Source: Trifolium pratense | Taxonomy: Eukaryota; Streptophyta; Magnoliopsida; Fabales; Fabaceae | DNA length: 64,000 nt | Assembly (NCBI RefSeq): GCF_020283565.1 | Contig: NC_060060.1 | Coordinates: 14,074,001 to 14,138,000, forward strand | Direction of reading: 5' to 3' | Shown: piece after piece, positions 1 to 11,409 of the stretch | Position numbering within the stretch: the stretch's first letter is position 1 | Layout: the number at the start of each line of letters is the position of its first letter | The notes under the pieces: model-generated | The model's input: only the letters and a program-made list of their open reading frames with translations | What the model was told of the DNA's origin: nothing | The model's database searches: none | Position numbers and translations under genes: made by a program

Positions 1-161
1 ACTGCAAACACAATTTAAAATCATGACTATACATATTATTAATCATAAATAATCTTACACTATATACATTTGACTATATAAAGATTGTTAATATATATCC
101 TTCAAATTTTTTGGCACGACCCTCGTGCAAAGCATCTTCAAATAAATGAAAATTAACTGAC

Positions 162-861
162 CTGCCATTCTTGAACACCTTGCACACTATCTGACTTCAA
201 TTTCTTGATAGCCACCATCATTCCAGAACCAGCTTTGGTAGGGGTAAGTGTCTCAGCATTCAACCAACCTTTGTAAACTTTACCAAAACCACCTTCACCA
301 AGCAATGCATCTAACTTGAAATTCTTTGTGGCAACTTTCAAATCTCCATAACTAAACTCCTTCAAATTTGGCATTTCTAGAAACTTCCCACTTATAGTTG
401 TGCTTCCTTCTTTACTCTCATGTAAATTGCATGATGATGATGACTCTTTCTTAGTATTGCGATCCTCTTCACTAGTATTACTCCTTGAACCTGCCAATAA
501 AAAGGAGTATGTTTCATAATGTACAAAAATATGGTTAATTAATTGAAATAACCAAAATTTTGATCGTATATTGAACTAACTTTTTTTTTGTCAAGTGATT
601 TAGTGGCTAGACATTTTTTTTTTAAGGTGAATAGTGGGAGATATATTTGTGTAAATATTACTAAACTACACTTTATGTTAAATGTATAAATGTTGATTTT
701 CATATTTTAATGCAAATTTATATAATATTAATGAGAGATATATTTTTCTTAAAAAAAAAAACTTTGTTTATAAAATCATATGATATCTTGCCTGAAGTGT
801 GGGGAATATTGAGGGAAGAGGGTGGTGGTTGGCGAGAGAGTGAAGCAAAACATAGACCCAT
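162..861 (-). CDS. Receptor-like cytoplasmic kinase (RLCK-VII/PBS1-like), 5' exons only
   Basis: Two exons on the minus strand: 861..792 and 490..162. The rest lies beyond the left edge. Exon 1 reads MGLCFAS..., an N-terminal glycine for myristoylation with a nearby cysteine for palmitoylation, as in RLCK-VII kinases that sit on the inner plasma membrane and act in immune or growth signalling. Exon 2 holds a Ser-rich stretch, then FSYGDLKVATKNF, the glycine loop GEGGFGKVYKG and VAIKKL with the ATP-binding lysine. The intron is phase 1 on both sides (G|GT gives Gly). Its donor is AG|GCAAGA, a GC-AG intron, and its acceptor is TTGGCAG. The exon 2 donor is CAG|GTCAGT. Family call is firm; the exact kinase and its target are not known. 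Catalytic loop exons are outside the window, so activity cannot be judged. Confidence 0.85.
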
Positions 862-1405
862 GTTATAATGTGAAGTCAACCAATAATGTTTAAGGAAAAA
901 AAAGAGACACAGTGTGTGTGTGTGTATAACAATAACAACAACAAGAATGTCGTTTGTTGTTTGAATTAGTAAGTTGATTGGTAGTATTTATGCTTATGGT
1001 TGCCGTGTTGGCTTCGCGTTTGCCATAGTGCCCCACACCTGTTACACGAATTAAAAAACAAGGAAACTCAAACTATATATAGGATTTTGATTTATAATAA
1101 TACAGTACCACAGGATTTTCTAGATCGTTTTTCTTTTTCCTCTATCACTTCACTTTTTGAAGATTATGAATTATTGAAACATATCCATGCTGGCATGCAT
1201 GACCCAATGTGAACGAGAGGCTGGGTAGGAAAACTTTATTACACTTTCAAAGTCATTGACAATTATATGTAAAATCACTTATTTATTTTGAATGATATGT
1301 AAAATCACCTATTTGATTGAGTAAAGATTATCGCGTAAGAGTTAAAATTTAAATTTCAGTAACTCTATTTCTTCACCTTGAGTAAGGAAATGTTTTTGTA
1401 AGCTA
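862..1405. other. 5' flank of the kinase gene, no gene
   Basis: AT-rich upstream region. It holds a short (GT)n run near 911-926 and a CAA/CAACAA-rich stretch just after. No open frame with recognisable protein content was found. It presumably contains the kinase promoter and 5' UTR, but no clear TATA element could be fixed. Confidence 0.5.
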
Positions 1406-1639
1406 CTCTCTCTCTCTAATTATAATAAGTTTTTTTTCAAACATAAAATTTGTCCATAAATATAAGTCTTTTTTCAAATCCCTAGACACATTTATTACTA
1501 CGTTTGAAATTCGAAAAGTCAACTATAAATACAATCTAGTAATTGTAACACTCAAAAAGTACATATTAATTACACTACCAATTTTTCTTAATATACGTGA
1601 AAAACCCCAACAGAGACTTATAATAAGGGACGGAGGGAA
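1406..1639. mobile_element. Stowaway-like MITE, diverged
   Basis: Flanked by TA. The right end reads ...GGGACGGAGGGAA, the usual CTCCCTCCGTCCC Stowaway terminus in reverse, preceded by ACTTATAATAA. The left end (CTCTCTCTCTCTAATTATAATAAGT) matches it as a decayed inverted copy. About 234 bp, non-coding. Confidence 0.6.
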
Positions 1640-1887
1640 TAATCATTATCAACGTTTTTTGCAAGAATTGTTTTTGTGATGTCAGTATTATCTTATCTAA
1701 TTCTCAATCATCCAATCAAATCGTGATTATAGATTATGTTGACGTAAGCATTGACGTCAGTGTTGTCTAATCTAAATCTTAATCATTCAATTAGATCATT
1801 ATCTCAAGCTCAAGGTAACTAAAGTTTCTGAAATTGCTGGTGAAAAGATTGATTTTATTTGGGAGCTCAAGTGATCAATGTTTTGAC

Positions 1888-2045
1888 GGAAATGGATTCC
1901 CTGCAGTCAGTTTTTGACTGCAGGTTAATCTTAGCCATCCAAATTTATTAAAATATATTATTTATTTGATCAAAATTAAATCTAAGGGCTCTCATGCAGT
2001 GACTGCATGACTGCAACATGTTTTGACTGCATGGGATCCAGGTCC
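1888..2045. mobile_element. Small Mutator-like MITE with 10-bp target duplication
   Basis: A 158-bp element. Left end GGAAATGGATTCCCTGCAGT and right end, read inverted, GGACCTGGATCCCATGCAGT match at most positions. It is flanked by ATGTTTTGAC (1878-1887) and ATGTTTTAAC (2046-2055), a 9-10 bp target site duplication with one change, as expected for the Mutator superfamily. No coding capacity. Confidence 0.75.
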
Positions 2046-2055
2046 ATGTTTTAAC

Positions 2056-2942
2056 TACAATATATCGTGTCAATCCTACATAGGAGCTAGGGAAGTCTTC
2101 ATTTATCATATTAAAGGTTATTCTAATTTGTACCAAAAAAAAAAGGTTATTCTAATTTTATTTCTTCAATAGTATCACTATAATACCTTAATTAATATGT
2201 TAATAAGAATTAATATAATCAAATTGAATGTTATATACAACACTCTAAAAGACTCGTGCATCGCATTTCGGGAGAACATGGGTTCAATTTCTAGGTGGAA
2301 CAATTTTTTTGTCAAATTTTACTTATCTCGCGGTCGAATTTTGGACTACTAGGGCCTCTTTCCCCTAAAAATCAGAGAGTTATAAACAAAAAAAGAGACT
2401 CGTACCTTCGGCATTTAGTTTATATAAAAGATAGAATTGAAAGGAAACTACACTGAAATTTGGCACTTTACTGCTGCGAACTTTGTCATATGCCTTTTCA
2501 GCAATATTAGATTGTTGAAGATGTGATGAATCCTAATCCTAAATAGTCACATGTAAAAATTTATAGGGTTCTTTAAAAAGAAAAATCACTTATTTCACGA
2601 TTTCTTATTTTATAGAAAATTTACCACTTTAGTCTCTAAATTATACGAGTCAAGATGATTTAATCACCATCACCATAATTTTAAAATTGAAACCAAAAAC
2701 ATTATGGTACTCCTTTTCACGCACGCGCATGCATCCCCTGTGGACTAGCATAGTACAATCGAACTAACAATAATTGATTTTACTTGCCAGCTGCATTCTT
2801 ATTGCTTCCCACAAAGGGGAAAGTTTGTGTACTATTACTATTAGTATATGCTCTCTTCTTTTTCTTTTTTATATGCTTTTTGTTGATGAGATGGAAAAAA
2901 AACAGACAACACAAGAACAAAAAGAGAAAAAAAAAAAAAAAC
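2056..2942. other. Intergenic, AT-rich, possible decayed SINE
   Basis: No gene seen. At about 2265-2390 there is a moderately GC-richer block with a box-B-like GGTTCAATTTC and a following A-rich tail, which could be a tRNA-derived SINE remnant, but no box A or target duplication could be fixed. The rest is simple AT-rich sequence with short A and T runs. Confidence 0.35.
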
Positions 2943-3326
2943 TAAGCTCTTGGACGAGCAACACCCATAATATCAGCCATCAACACGAGACTGAGTTGAG
3001 GATGACAACTATTCCAAATCTTCAAAGTATCATCGCAGGAGGCTCCAGTCTTCGCAAGCCAATCAGCACATTCATTATCCTCTCTAAGAGTATGCTGAAA
3101 AGAAACATTCCAATCCCCCTGGTGAAGATGACGAATATGTTGGATAAGCGGTGCATAAGGATGAAAGTGAGAAGTTCCATGAGAAGCAAAATTAACTGCT
3201 AGAGTGGAATCTGATTCAATAATAATATTTCTAAGTCCTTTAGCTTGAGCAATCTTGAGGCCATTTAAAATTGCATGAAGTTCGGCACATAAGGAAGTAG
3301 AGATGCCAATAAATTGTACAGTATTT
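2943..3326 (-). pseudogene. LINE retrotransposon fragment: RNase H domain
   Basis: On the minus strand this reads as the C-terminal RNase H-like domain typical of plant L1-type LINEs. In order: an SLCAELHAILNGL segment with the catalytic Glu, IIIESDS with a catalytic Asp, and LREDNECADWLAKTG near the end with the last conserved Asp, followed by a stop after ARPRA. The frame stays open through this piece. Reverse transcriptase and endonuclease are absent, so it is a 5'-truncated dead fragment. Its 5' side ends at the insertion covering 3327-4229. Confidence 0.8.
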
Positions 3327-3345
3327 ATTTATATATTTATATACA

Positions 3346-4228
3346 ACTAGTCTCACACCCGTGCGATGCACAGGTGTTATGTGGTATTTTATATTATAAT
3401 GTTGAAAAATTATTCGTATAAATTGTAACAATAAGTATTATAAAATGAAAATAATAATAATAATATAAAAGTGATGTACTTATCACTTCCTCCAACCAAT
3501 ATATATACCTATATGTATAGAGAATGAGTACGGACCATCAAAATTGAATGAATTTTTTTTTTTTGTGGGGTGCGCCAGCCAATGCAATAGTGCAACGCAT
3601 AGGCGACACACTAAAATTGAATGAAATATGATAATGATAATGATTATTATATATTTCAATCCCATAACCTAACTTTTTGCATAACCTTCACTCTTCTCTA
3701 AAATTATAATGTAATTAAGTCAATAATGTATACACTCTTCGTATTTTTTTGTGTGACTAAATTATAAACTCTTTGTTGTTTCTATGAAAACGGTTGACAT
3801 TTAAATGGGATAAATGTTGAAAGAGAATCCAACCTTGTTCATCTTCATTGTCACTAAGAAATGTTATAATAATGTAGAAAAGTGTAACATCTTGTGACAT
3901 CAATTTTTGGATAATTGGAGAGGTATAATTCAATAATAATGTAGAAAATTGTAACATCTTGTGACATCAATTTTTGGATAATTGGAGAAACATAATTCTT
4001 TATTATTTATTATGAGATTGATATAATATAAAAAAAAATAGAGATGAGAATGATATAATATAAGGAAGTGATGTGGAAACAAAAAAAAATAGAGATGAAA
4101 ATGATATAATATAAGGAAGTGATGTGGCATTATTGTGTGATTTAATTGGATGTAAGTGGGTGATGTGGATTAGGGTTAAGATGGATAGTAGGAGAACTAT
4201 CTAGGAATTATATATATATAGATATAGA
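3346..4228 (-). mobile_element. Non-autonomous Helitron-like element
   Basis: The left end is A|ACTAG followed by a hairpin-forming CCCGTGCGATGCAC-type sequence. Inverted, this is a Helitron 3' terminus: hairpin, then CTAGT, then T. The right end inverted begins TCTATATC and is flanked by T on the plus strand, fitting insertion between A and T. No helicase is coded. A second fact is less usual: a 15-bp direct repeat AATTGTACAGTATTT flanks the insertion at 3312-3326 and 4230-4244, with 19 bp of extra AT-rich sequence inside on the left. Helitrons normally make no target duplication, so the class is likely but not certain. Confidence 0.55.
3866..4127. repeat. Two internal tandem duplications in the Helitron-like element
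   Basis: First pair: two copies of about 67 bp starting near 3866 and 3933, each containing AACATCTTGTGACATCAATT. Second pair: two copies of about 50 bp at 4031-4077 and 4082-4127, sharing ATGATATAATATAAGGAAGT. Both pairs differ by only a few bases. Confidence 0.8.
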
Positions 4229-4244
4229 TAATTGTACAGTATTT

Positions 4245-5246
4245 CCTTACAAAAAAGTTACATAATTTTACCAACAATTGATTGATTCAAGTGGTAAGAA
4301 ATTTTGACCTTTTAAATAAGTGGTCATAGTTTTGATCTCTAACTCTTGTGTATGGAAAAAAAAATTGATTCGCTACGATGATAATATTTTTTGATTTTCT
4401 CAATAATTCTTTAACTTATTAAAAAATAATGCATGTTTAAAATCACTAAAATATATGTATAGTATATATGCATATATTTATAATGTTTTATTGTAATTTT
4501 ATCGGAGATGGGAACTCGACGAGACGATATGTATGATCCTATCTCCATCTCGAGTGTAGATCATCTTTAGTGTAAAGTTTCTCTAGTTAAATCTTAGCCA
4601 GGAGATTTTGTTGTAGCAAGATGGCTATGCTATTAAAACATTATTGAATGGCCAAGATGCAAATTTTTAACCCTCGCGTGAAAACTACACAGGAGAGGAT
4701 CTCTTCCCTCGTCCCTCAATGTATTTGGGGGGATTTTCTCCTTGTCTTTGTCCACATGGAGAAGCAATCCCCCTCCCATGAGTCCCAATGAGAGTCTTTG
4801 CATGGATCTCTATATTTTGGGTAGAAATTGACATCCTTAGTCTCGTGGAGGAGAAATGAAACGGAGATAATTGCATGCTTATAATTTAACATTGATGATA
4901 TTTATATGTCAATTTGTATAGACTAAATGTTCGATAATATTAACCGGGGTAATAGTTGATGAGCTCCCCTTATAGGAGAGGCATGAGGTTGGCTTGATCC
5001 TATAACAAGGGAAGCATGAGATCGGCTTGGCCGTGTAAAAAGGAAAACATATAATCGGCCTGACCCCGTAAAAATGAAAGTTCTCGTTTTGACAGTGAGT
5101 TTATTTTTCCCTGTTTCGATACATTTCCTGCATTGTGGGATTGAAAAAGCACAAAACAGAATATAGCGAATGAATGGTACATGAGATGATGAGACACATT
5201 AAAAATCACATAACATTAGTAAGAGTTTATCAGATTCTTGAGTATT
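4245..5246. other. Intergenic with transposon debris
   Basis: No gene. Near 4280-4350 lies a SINE-like sequence (AAGTGGTAAGAAATT then a weak box B). Near 4720-4835 is a GC-richer block ending in TTGACATCCTTAG, resembling the terminus of a widespread hAT-type element. At about 4968-5080 there are three diverged ~40-bp repeats built around GCATGAGATCGGCTTG. All are degenerate. Confidence 0.45.
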
Positions 5247-6150
5247 TGAATGAACATTACACTCATACATTCATCTAGAAATCATGAAGAACATATTTCA
5301 AATTCTAGAATTCGAACAGTATCAATGGTTTGCATTCATGTTTTAGAGCAATTGGGTTTTTCCCTTGAGTGGGAGCTTGCTATTGATCTCATCCTTCAAT
5401 CGTTGCTGGAAAGTTTCAATCAGTTTGTCATGAATTTCATTATGAATGATATGGACAAAACTTTGTCATGGTTTTCAGGTATTTTGAGAACTGTTGAGAA
5501 GAACAAGAACAAAGGAAAATGAAAGGTCATTTTGTTGGTCAATAATAGAAAGTTCAAGAAGCAAAACAAGAAGCCGGACAAAGTGGATGGGGAAAGGAAA
5601 ATGTAAGGAAGTTGCCAAGCCTAAACCTACTACTCATGCTTTAAAGCCCAAGATCGACATAGCTAAGGAGGGAAATTGCTTCCATTGCGGTATGATTGGA
5701 CATTGGAAAAGGAATTGTCCAAAGTACCCGGAAGATAAGAAGAATAGGATTGCCCAAAGTACCGAGAAGATAAGAAGAATAGGATGGAGAGTTTCAATTT
5801 TCAGTAGGTATTTTTGTTATAGAAATTAATTTATCTACTTCAGCATCATGGGTATTGGATATCAGATGTAGTTCTCATATTTGTACTAATGTGCGAGGGC
5901 TGACAAGGAGTAGAAAATTAGCGAAAGGTGAAGTTGATCTAAGAGTTGACAATTGAGCAAAGGTTGTTGCTTTAGTCGTAGGAACTTATGCGTTAACTTT
6001 GGCTGGTAGTTTTATAATTCAGTTAGAGAATTGTTATTATGTACCTGCCATTAGCAGGAATATGATTTCTCCTTTTCTTGTTTAGACAAGTTTAGTTTTT
6101 CATTGATGATTAAGAACAATTGTTGCTATATTTATTTAAATGATATTTTC
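5247..6150 (+). pseudogene. Copia gag-protease remnant, plus-strand copy
   Basis: Broken gag and protease region of a copia LTR retrotransposon. Recognisable parts are a gag segment ending near 5520, a CCHC zinc knuckle (CFHCGMIGHWKRNC, about 5680-5723) and, after a frame break, a protease-like stretch around WVLDIRCSSH where the usual catalytic D(S/T)G is degraded, followed by NCYYVPAISRNMIS. Stops and frameshifts are frequent. It is homologous to the inverted copy at 6303-7020. Confidence 0.75.
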
Positions 6151-6302
6151 TATGCTAGTGCACAAATGACAATGCCATTGCCAAAGGTAAGTGAGATTCA
6201 ACCCATTTGGTTTAACCCTCTTTATATTAATGTTATAGATTGGCATTTCAAGAACGTAAAGTCCATTGTTCCTTTGTTCAAAAGCATAGAAAATGTCATT
6301 TA

Positions 6303-7020
6303 ACTAAATAGAACAAAATTATTCTTAATCATAAATGAAAAACCAAATTTTTCCAAACAAGAAACATAAATGATATTCATGCTAATGGCAGGTACATAAT
6401 AACAATTCTCTAACTAAATTATAAAACCATTAGGTAAAGTATGCATAAGTTTCTACGGCTAAACCAGCAACATTTGCTTCATTGCCAACTCGTAGATCAA
6501 TTTCAACTTTCGTCAATTCTCTACCCCTTATCAAGCCATGCACATTAATAGAAATGTGAGAACATATCCGGTATCAAATATCCATGATGCCATAGATAAA
6601 TTAATTTTTATAACAAAAATACATAATAAATTGAAACACTCTCTATTTCATTCTTCTTATCTTCCAAGTACTTTGGACAATTCCTCTCGCAATGGAAGTA
6701 GTTTCCCTCTTTTGCTACGCCGCCCTAGGCTTGGAAACTTCCTTGCCTTTATACCCATCAACTTGTTCGGCGGCGTCTTATTCTGTATCTTGAATTTTCA
6801 TTATTGACCAACAAAATAGTCTTTTCTTTTCCTTTGTTCATGTTCTGCTCAGCAATTCTCAACATAGTTGAAAGTTGTGGCAGAGTTTTGTCCATATCAT
6901 CCATAATGAAATTAATAAGAAACTGATTGAAAAAACAATAAGATCAATAGCAAGCTCACTCAAAGCAAAACCCAATTGCATTCATGTTCTACCATTCGAA
7001 CATATTTCAAATTCTAAAAT
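6303..7020 (-). pseudogene. Copia gag-protease remnant, inverted copy
   Basis: Reading the minus strand gives the same gag, knuckle and protease landmarks as 5247-6150 in the same order: the FNQF-type gag helix, a shortened knuckle region ending RNCPKYLEDKK, then a protease-like segment and NCYYVPAISMN. It has its own deletions, including loss of the first half of the CCHC knuckle, so both copies are dead. The two copies point toward each other across about 150 bp. Confidence 0.7.
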
Positions 7021-7740
7021 TTATTGCATATAAATCAATATCTCTTATGAGAATACGACACATCCAAAATTAATCTTTTGAACATTATAAAGAAAATTTC
7101 CTGAAGTCCCTGATATTGTTTGCCACTTTAATATGCAATATTAATAACAAACAATTGTTTTACTATACAAATCTCAAGGACAAATAAATTGCAACCTAGA
7201 TCCCATATTCATGTAAGTTGAAACCTCATCGTAAAACTAATAATAACAAAAAAGCATATCAATATGATTCCAAAACTTATGGCCAAAATATGCGATCCAG
7301 TTCAAAACCACAAACCAAAATCATAAGCAATTATTTATCAGAGAACAAATTCGTTCATGTAAAATTGTGGGTTTGGAGGTTTTGACGTGGGATCATTAAA
7401 AGAATTGATAAATCAATCTTTTGATACCAAGATGTGATTCACCGGAAAAACAAATATAGCTGAATGAAAATTTCTCTCAATGATCAAACATATATGGCTA
7501 TGATTCACGATTAAAAACTAGGGTTCTAGATAGGTTTTAATACCACGTGTAACATTAAAATTAAAGATGCATATATTATATGAGATTAGAATATGTTTAC
7601 CTGATAATCATAATCATCATTGTCACCGGAAGGCGCCATGATTAAAACCAGCGCCACCACTGATATGTTAGACATGTCAAAGATTTGAGGTTCTCAATGC
7701 AGCATAGCAAAGAGAGTTAGGCAATCTATTTATAAGATGT
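7021..7740 (-). other. Copia leader and possible LTR remnant
   Basis: Upstream (in minus-strand terms) of the inverted gag copy. TGATACCA at 7422-7429 is, on the minus strand, TGGTATCA, the standard copia primer-binding sequence complementary to initiator Met tRNA. The segment to its right (about 7431-7740) would be the matching 5' LTR, but its outer edge and target duplication could not be found. Confidence 0.4.
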
Positions 7741-8775
7741 CAACCCTAGTTAATATCACACATGCGCGTGTGGGTTTGACACTTACCAAACCCACACACG
7801 AAATCATCACCCAAACACAAAGGTTGTTCGGGTGGCAAAACAAAACTCACGCACACATCCATTGGGTTCGGGTTTTTTCCACCCAAACCCGCAACACATT
7901 TGAAAATAATCGGCAAATTTAAGAAATTAAATTACAACTAAAATTAAGTTCTTCCAATGAAATTCAAACATAGACTTTCAAGAAATTACAACATAAACTT
8001 TCAAAAAATTAAATTACAACTAAAATTAAGGCAATTTAACTGTGGAAAACCTAATTTTAGGGGTGGGTGTATGGGTTTCGGACAGGGACGGAGCCAGAAA
8101 TCAAGTTTAGGGGGACCGAATAATTTGAGTATAATTTTAATAAAAAAATTAAATTAAATTTTAAAAGCATAATATATACAAAAAATTGTAAGATAAATTC
8201 AAAGTTAATATTGCGAATTTTCATTTTATGAGCAGTTTTTTTTTATGTCGAACTTTCTGGCCCCTCCATTTTTACGTTTATCCAAATTTTGGTCTCAAAA
8301 TCATATATTTTGTCATAAAAATTATGAATTTTTGTGTAAAAAAATATGAATTTTAATTAGTCTCAAAAAAGATGTTTAATTTGTCATTAAATTCAATATT
8401 GGAGCAATAAATTATTTGTTTTAGAACAAATGTATAAATTGAGTCAAAAAGGTTGGATTAATAAAGGGCGCCATCTTCATAAGTTTAATAAAATAGGCAG
8501 AACTAAAGTAAAATTAAACTAATAGTATAACAACATATATTACTATTAGTATAAAAAAAATTAAAAAATGTAGGGGACCGTGGCCTCTACTGGTCCCCCT
8601 TCTAGCTCCGTCTCTGGTTTCGGATGTGGGTTTGACTGATATCAAACCCACACCCATATTATTGGGTGTCACCCAAAACCAAACTCAAATCCAGTTAACT
8701 CGGGTTTCACTCGTTGACTTGGGTTTCGGTTCGGATGGGTCTCTCGGATTTAGATTTTTCTGCCATCCCTACATG
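7741..8775. mobile_element. Decayed hAT-like element hosting a nested MITE
   Basis: The sequence around 7760-7900 and 8625-8775 is rich in GGGTTT/AAACCC and GGGTTCGGG-type motifs and ends in TCTGCCATCCCTAC, a terminus commonly seen in plant hAT-type elements. The left terminus is not clear. The element is interrupted by the MITE at 8083-8616. No transposase is coded. Confidence 0.4.
8083..8616. mobile_element. hAT-type MITE with perfect 8-bp target duplication
   Basis: Left terminus CAGGGACGGAGCCAGAA and inverted right terminus CAGAGACGGAGCTAGAA match at 15 of 17 bases. GTTTCGGA flanks both sides (8075-8082 and 8617-8624), an exact 8-bp duplication as hAT elements make. About 534 bp, no open frame of note. 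It is nested in an older repeat. Confidence 0.85.
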
Positions 8776-9584
8776 TATCCTTGATGTTGGGCTTACACTG
8801 TGTTTCAAAGTACATTATTATTATTATTATCATCATCATCTTCTAAAGCCCTTTAGTTATTGATCACAACGATAAGGCCTAAGCATCATCAATTAAGGGT
8901 CTAAGCATTATTGAATCACAATAACATCAACCCGTTTTTATTAAAATAAAATTCACAATCAATTGTAGAACATAAAATGTTAGAAAATATTCTAACATAG
9001 TTTAGAAGAAGTAAAAAAACACGTAAGCAATCAAGATTTTAGCAAAATGCGTTAACATCTTGTTTAGCTTCAACAAAATATTGGACTCAACAAAAAAATA
9101 TTGGACTCAACAAAGATTTGATGGAAAATCGTGGATTCAACAAAATCATGAAGAGTTTTGGATTTGGAGGGTTAGGGAGAGAAAACAACTTCACATATTT
9201 TTGAGTATTTCTTTTCGCGTCTCTTGAACTTCACAAGGGTTTTTTGGACTTTTAATTTTATCTAGCTCCTTCGCGGGTTAGATAGTGAGTGTGTAAATAG
9301 TAAAAACTGATGAAAAATTAGTTCGTTACCCATAAATTAATAACTCAGTACCCTTATAAAAATCATTTTTTTCCCATCATCCTTCCCTCACCTCAGTGGC
9401 GCCCAATAAACTAAAGAAGATATCATTGTATCATTTTCTTATAGGTTCACTAGTTAAAGTGTAAACTGCTGAAATATTTAAATAAAGAGGGCGGATAACT
9501 TATATATGCACCTAAAAATAAAAAAGTAAAATTAATAACTTACACATTCTCTATTTAAACTAAAAACTCATTATTATTTTTAAA
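8776..9584. other. Intergenic, AT-rich
   Basis: No gene seen. A (TTA)n/(TCA)n microsatellite lies at about 8815-8842. At about 9079-9112 the phrase ATATTGGACTCAACAA is repeated in tandem. Nothing else recognisable. Confidence 0.5.
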
Positions 9585-10368
9585 AAGGTAAAATTACACT
9601 AAGGATCTTTATCTTTCTTTTTCTATCATTTAGGTATGTTTTGAAATGTGCACACTTTAGTCCTTTTCTTTATATTTTGTTTAAAAAACGTTGATGTGCA
9701 ATAAAATTGCTGAAATGGCAAGGCAAAGTAGGATTATAAATAATAATTTATTTTTAAAATGATTTTTCTTATCAAAATAACAAAATCACAAATTAATAAA
9801 ATTGTATGTTCTTCGGTACTTCTTTAAATTTCTTGATTTCTAACCCAGAAATAAATCACCTCCTTTCTTTGTGAAAAGTAACATGACAGTCTTGTTAAAA
9901 ATTTATTCATGATTAATCTAGCAAAGATAAACAAAAAAATTCAGAGTTTCCAAACCTAACTCGTCATCTTCTCTTATATCTAAATCCCAAAAATTTAAAA
10001 AACAATATAGAAAGAAAAGACAAACACAAATTAAGGTTGTGATGTGAGTAGCAGGACATGAAATTGGGAGTGTGTGGGCATATTCTTTAATGGAGATTCA
10101 AGGTTTGTCGACATAAATTTTTTCGGTTGAAGATGAACATCAAAAAGGAAGAAGATACATCTTTAGATTTTTTATTTTTATTTTTTAAAGAAAAAACTCA
10201 AGTTTCTTTTAAATAACTAGGTGGAAAAAACCGTCAAAAAAAAAAACTAGGTGGAAAAAATTTTAAAATTGTAACATTAGACCATCTTCAATGGTGTAGT
10301 ACCTATTAGGTATTCATGGTACTTATTAGGTACTACCATTGGAGCAAAACACCTTTGAGTATTTATTA

Positions 10369-10981
10369 GAGCATCCACAATGGAGAAATCCAATTTTGAG
10401 TACCTAAGTAGGTCCCGCGTATACACATCACTCATTTATAATTTTTTAATAATAGTACCTAATAAGCATTCAATCTCTCCAACCCAGCACCTCTTAAAAA
10501 ATTTTAAACATGTCCCACAAATAACTTCACATCTCATCAATAACTCTACATCTTTATAAATGAGTCCCACGAATTCTATTAGGTACTATGAGAGAGAGTG
10601 CTTATTTGAGAAGTGGTACCTATTTGGTATTAAAATGTGTTGTGCTCCAATGATAGTACCTAATAAGTACCATAAGTACCTAATAGGTACTATACCTTTT
10701 GAGATGGTCTTAGGTACCACTTCTCACATAAGAACTCTTATCTCTCTCTCCTTTTGGATCCACCTTACTTTAAATTAAAATATTCTTTTTATGGGACCCA
10801 CACACATTTTTGAATTGATATGAAATTATTGATCAGACCCATTTAGAATTTTTTAAGAAGTGCTAGGTTGGATGAGTTGAGTACCTATTAGGTACTGTTA
10901 TTAAAAAATAATAAATGAGTTATGTGTCCACGTGGGATCCAGTTAAGTACTCAAAATTAGAGTTCTCCATTGTGGATGCTC
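10369..10981. mobile_element. Long palindromic Tourist/Harbinger-like MITE
   Basis: Starts GAGCATCCACAATGGAGAA and ends with its inverse TTCTCCATTGTGGATGCTC, flanked by TTA on both sides (10366-10368, 10982-10984). The whole 613-bp element is an imperfect palindrome centred near 10675, with inner arms rich in GTACCTAATAGGTAC-type motifs. A separate homologous arm (about 10283-10345, ...CCATCTTCAATGG...) lies just outside, suggesting insertion into, or rearrangement with, a related copy. Confidence 0.7.
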
Positions 10982-11039
10982 TTAGTACCAAATCACTAAC
11001 ACGTCAGCATTTTTTGACAAAAAAGGACTAAAGTATGTA

Positions 11040-11162
11040 CTCCCTCCGTCCCAAAATATAAGCAAAAGTTTGTCATAAAAGTGAATGTATTTGGTTCAAA
11101 TCTTTAACCAAATACGTCAAGTTTTTTTACTCACTTTTGCTTATATTTTGGAACAGATGGAG
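11040..11162. mobile_element. Stowaway MITE
   Basis: 123 bp between TA dinucleotides. Left end CTCCCTCCGTCCCAAAATAT; the right end, inverted, is CTCCATCTGTTCCAAAATAT. It shares its core (TTTGGTTCAAATCTTTAACC) with the copy at 36197-36320. Confidence 0.85.
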
Positions 11163-11233
11163 TAAATTTTAAAACATAAAGGATACACATAAGAAAATAA
11201 AATAAATGATAAAAATATTACAAATAAAATAAG

Positions 11234-11409
11234 GGTGTTGTTAACATGTGCATATAGGGCACATGTTAAGGTATCTTAATATAGAAATTTAGCATTTAAT
11301 AATACAAAAATTTAATGCTTAAAAAGTTAAAATTTAATGCTTCAACATTTAATACTTTCTATTTTTGTTTCCTTAACATGTGTCTTTGGTGCACATGTTA
11401 ATATTCTCC
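11234..11409. mobile_element. MITE with GTTAACATGTGC ends, copy 1
   Basis: Both ends carry TTAACATGTGC in inverted orientation, and the left end has a further self-complementary block (AACATGTGC...GGCACATGTT). The interior TAATGCTT motifs match the copy at 22951-23126. About 176 bp, non-coding; superfamily not determined. Confidence 0.7.

Larger units (their letters stand above)
9585..11215. mobile_element. TIR element interrupted by nested MITEs
   Basis: The left part (about 9640-9680, GTATGTTTTGAAATG then ACTTTAGTCCTTTT) reappears inverted near 11010-11200, once the Stowaway MITE at 11040-11162 is removed. This implies one older non-autonomous element whose inside also took up the palindromic MITE at 10369-10981. 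Ends and target duplication are approximate. Mutator-type ends of this style are common in legumes, but the class is inference. Confidence 0.45.
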
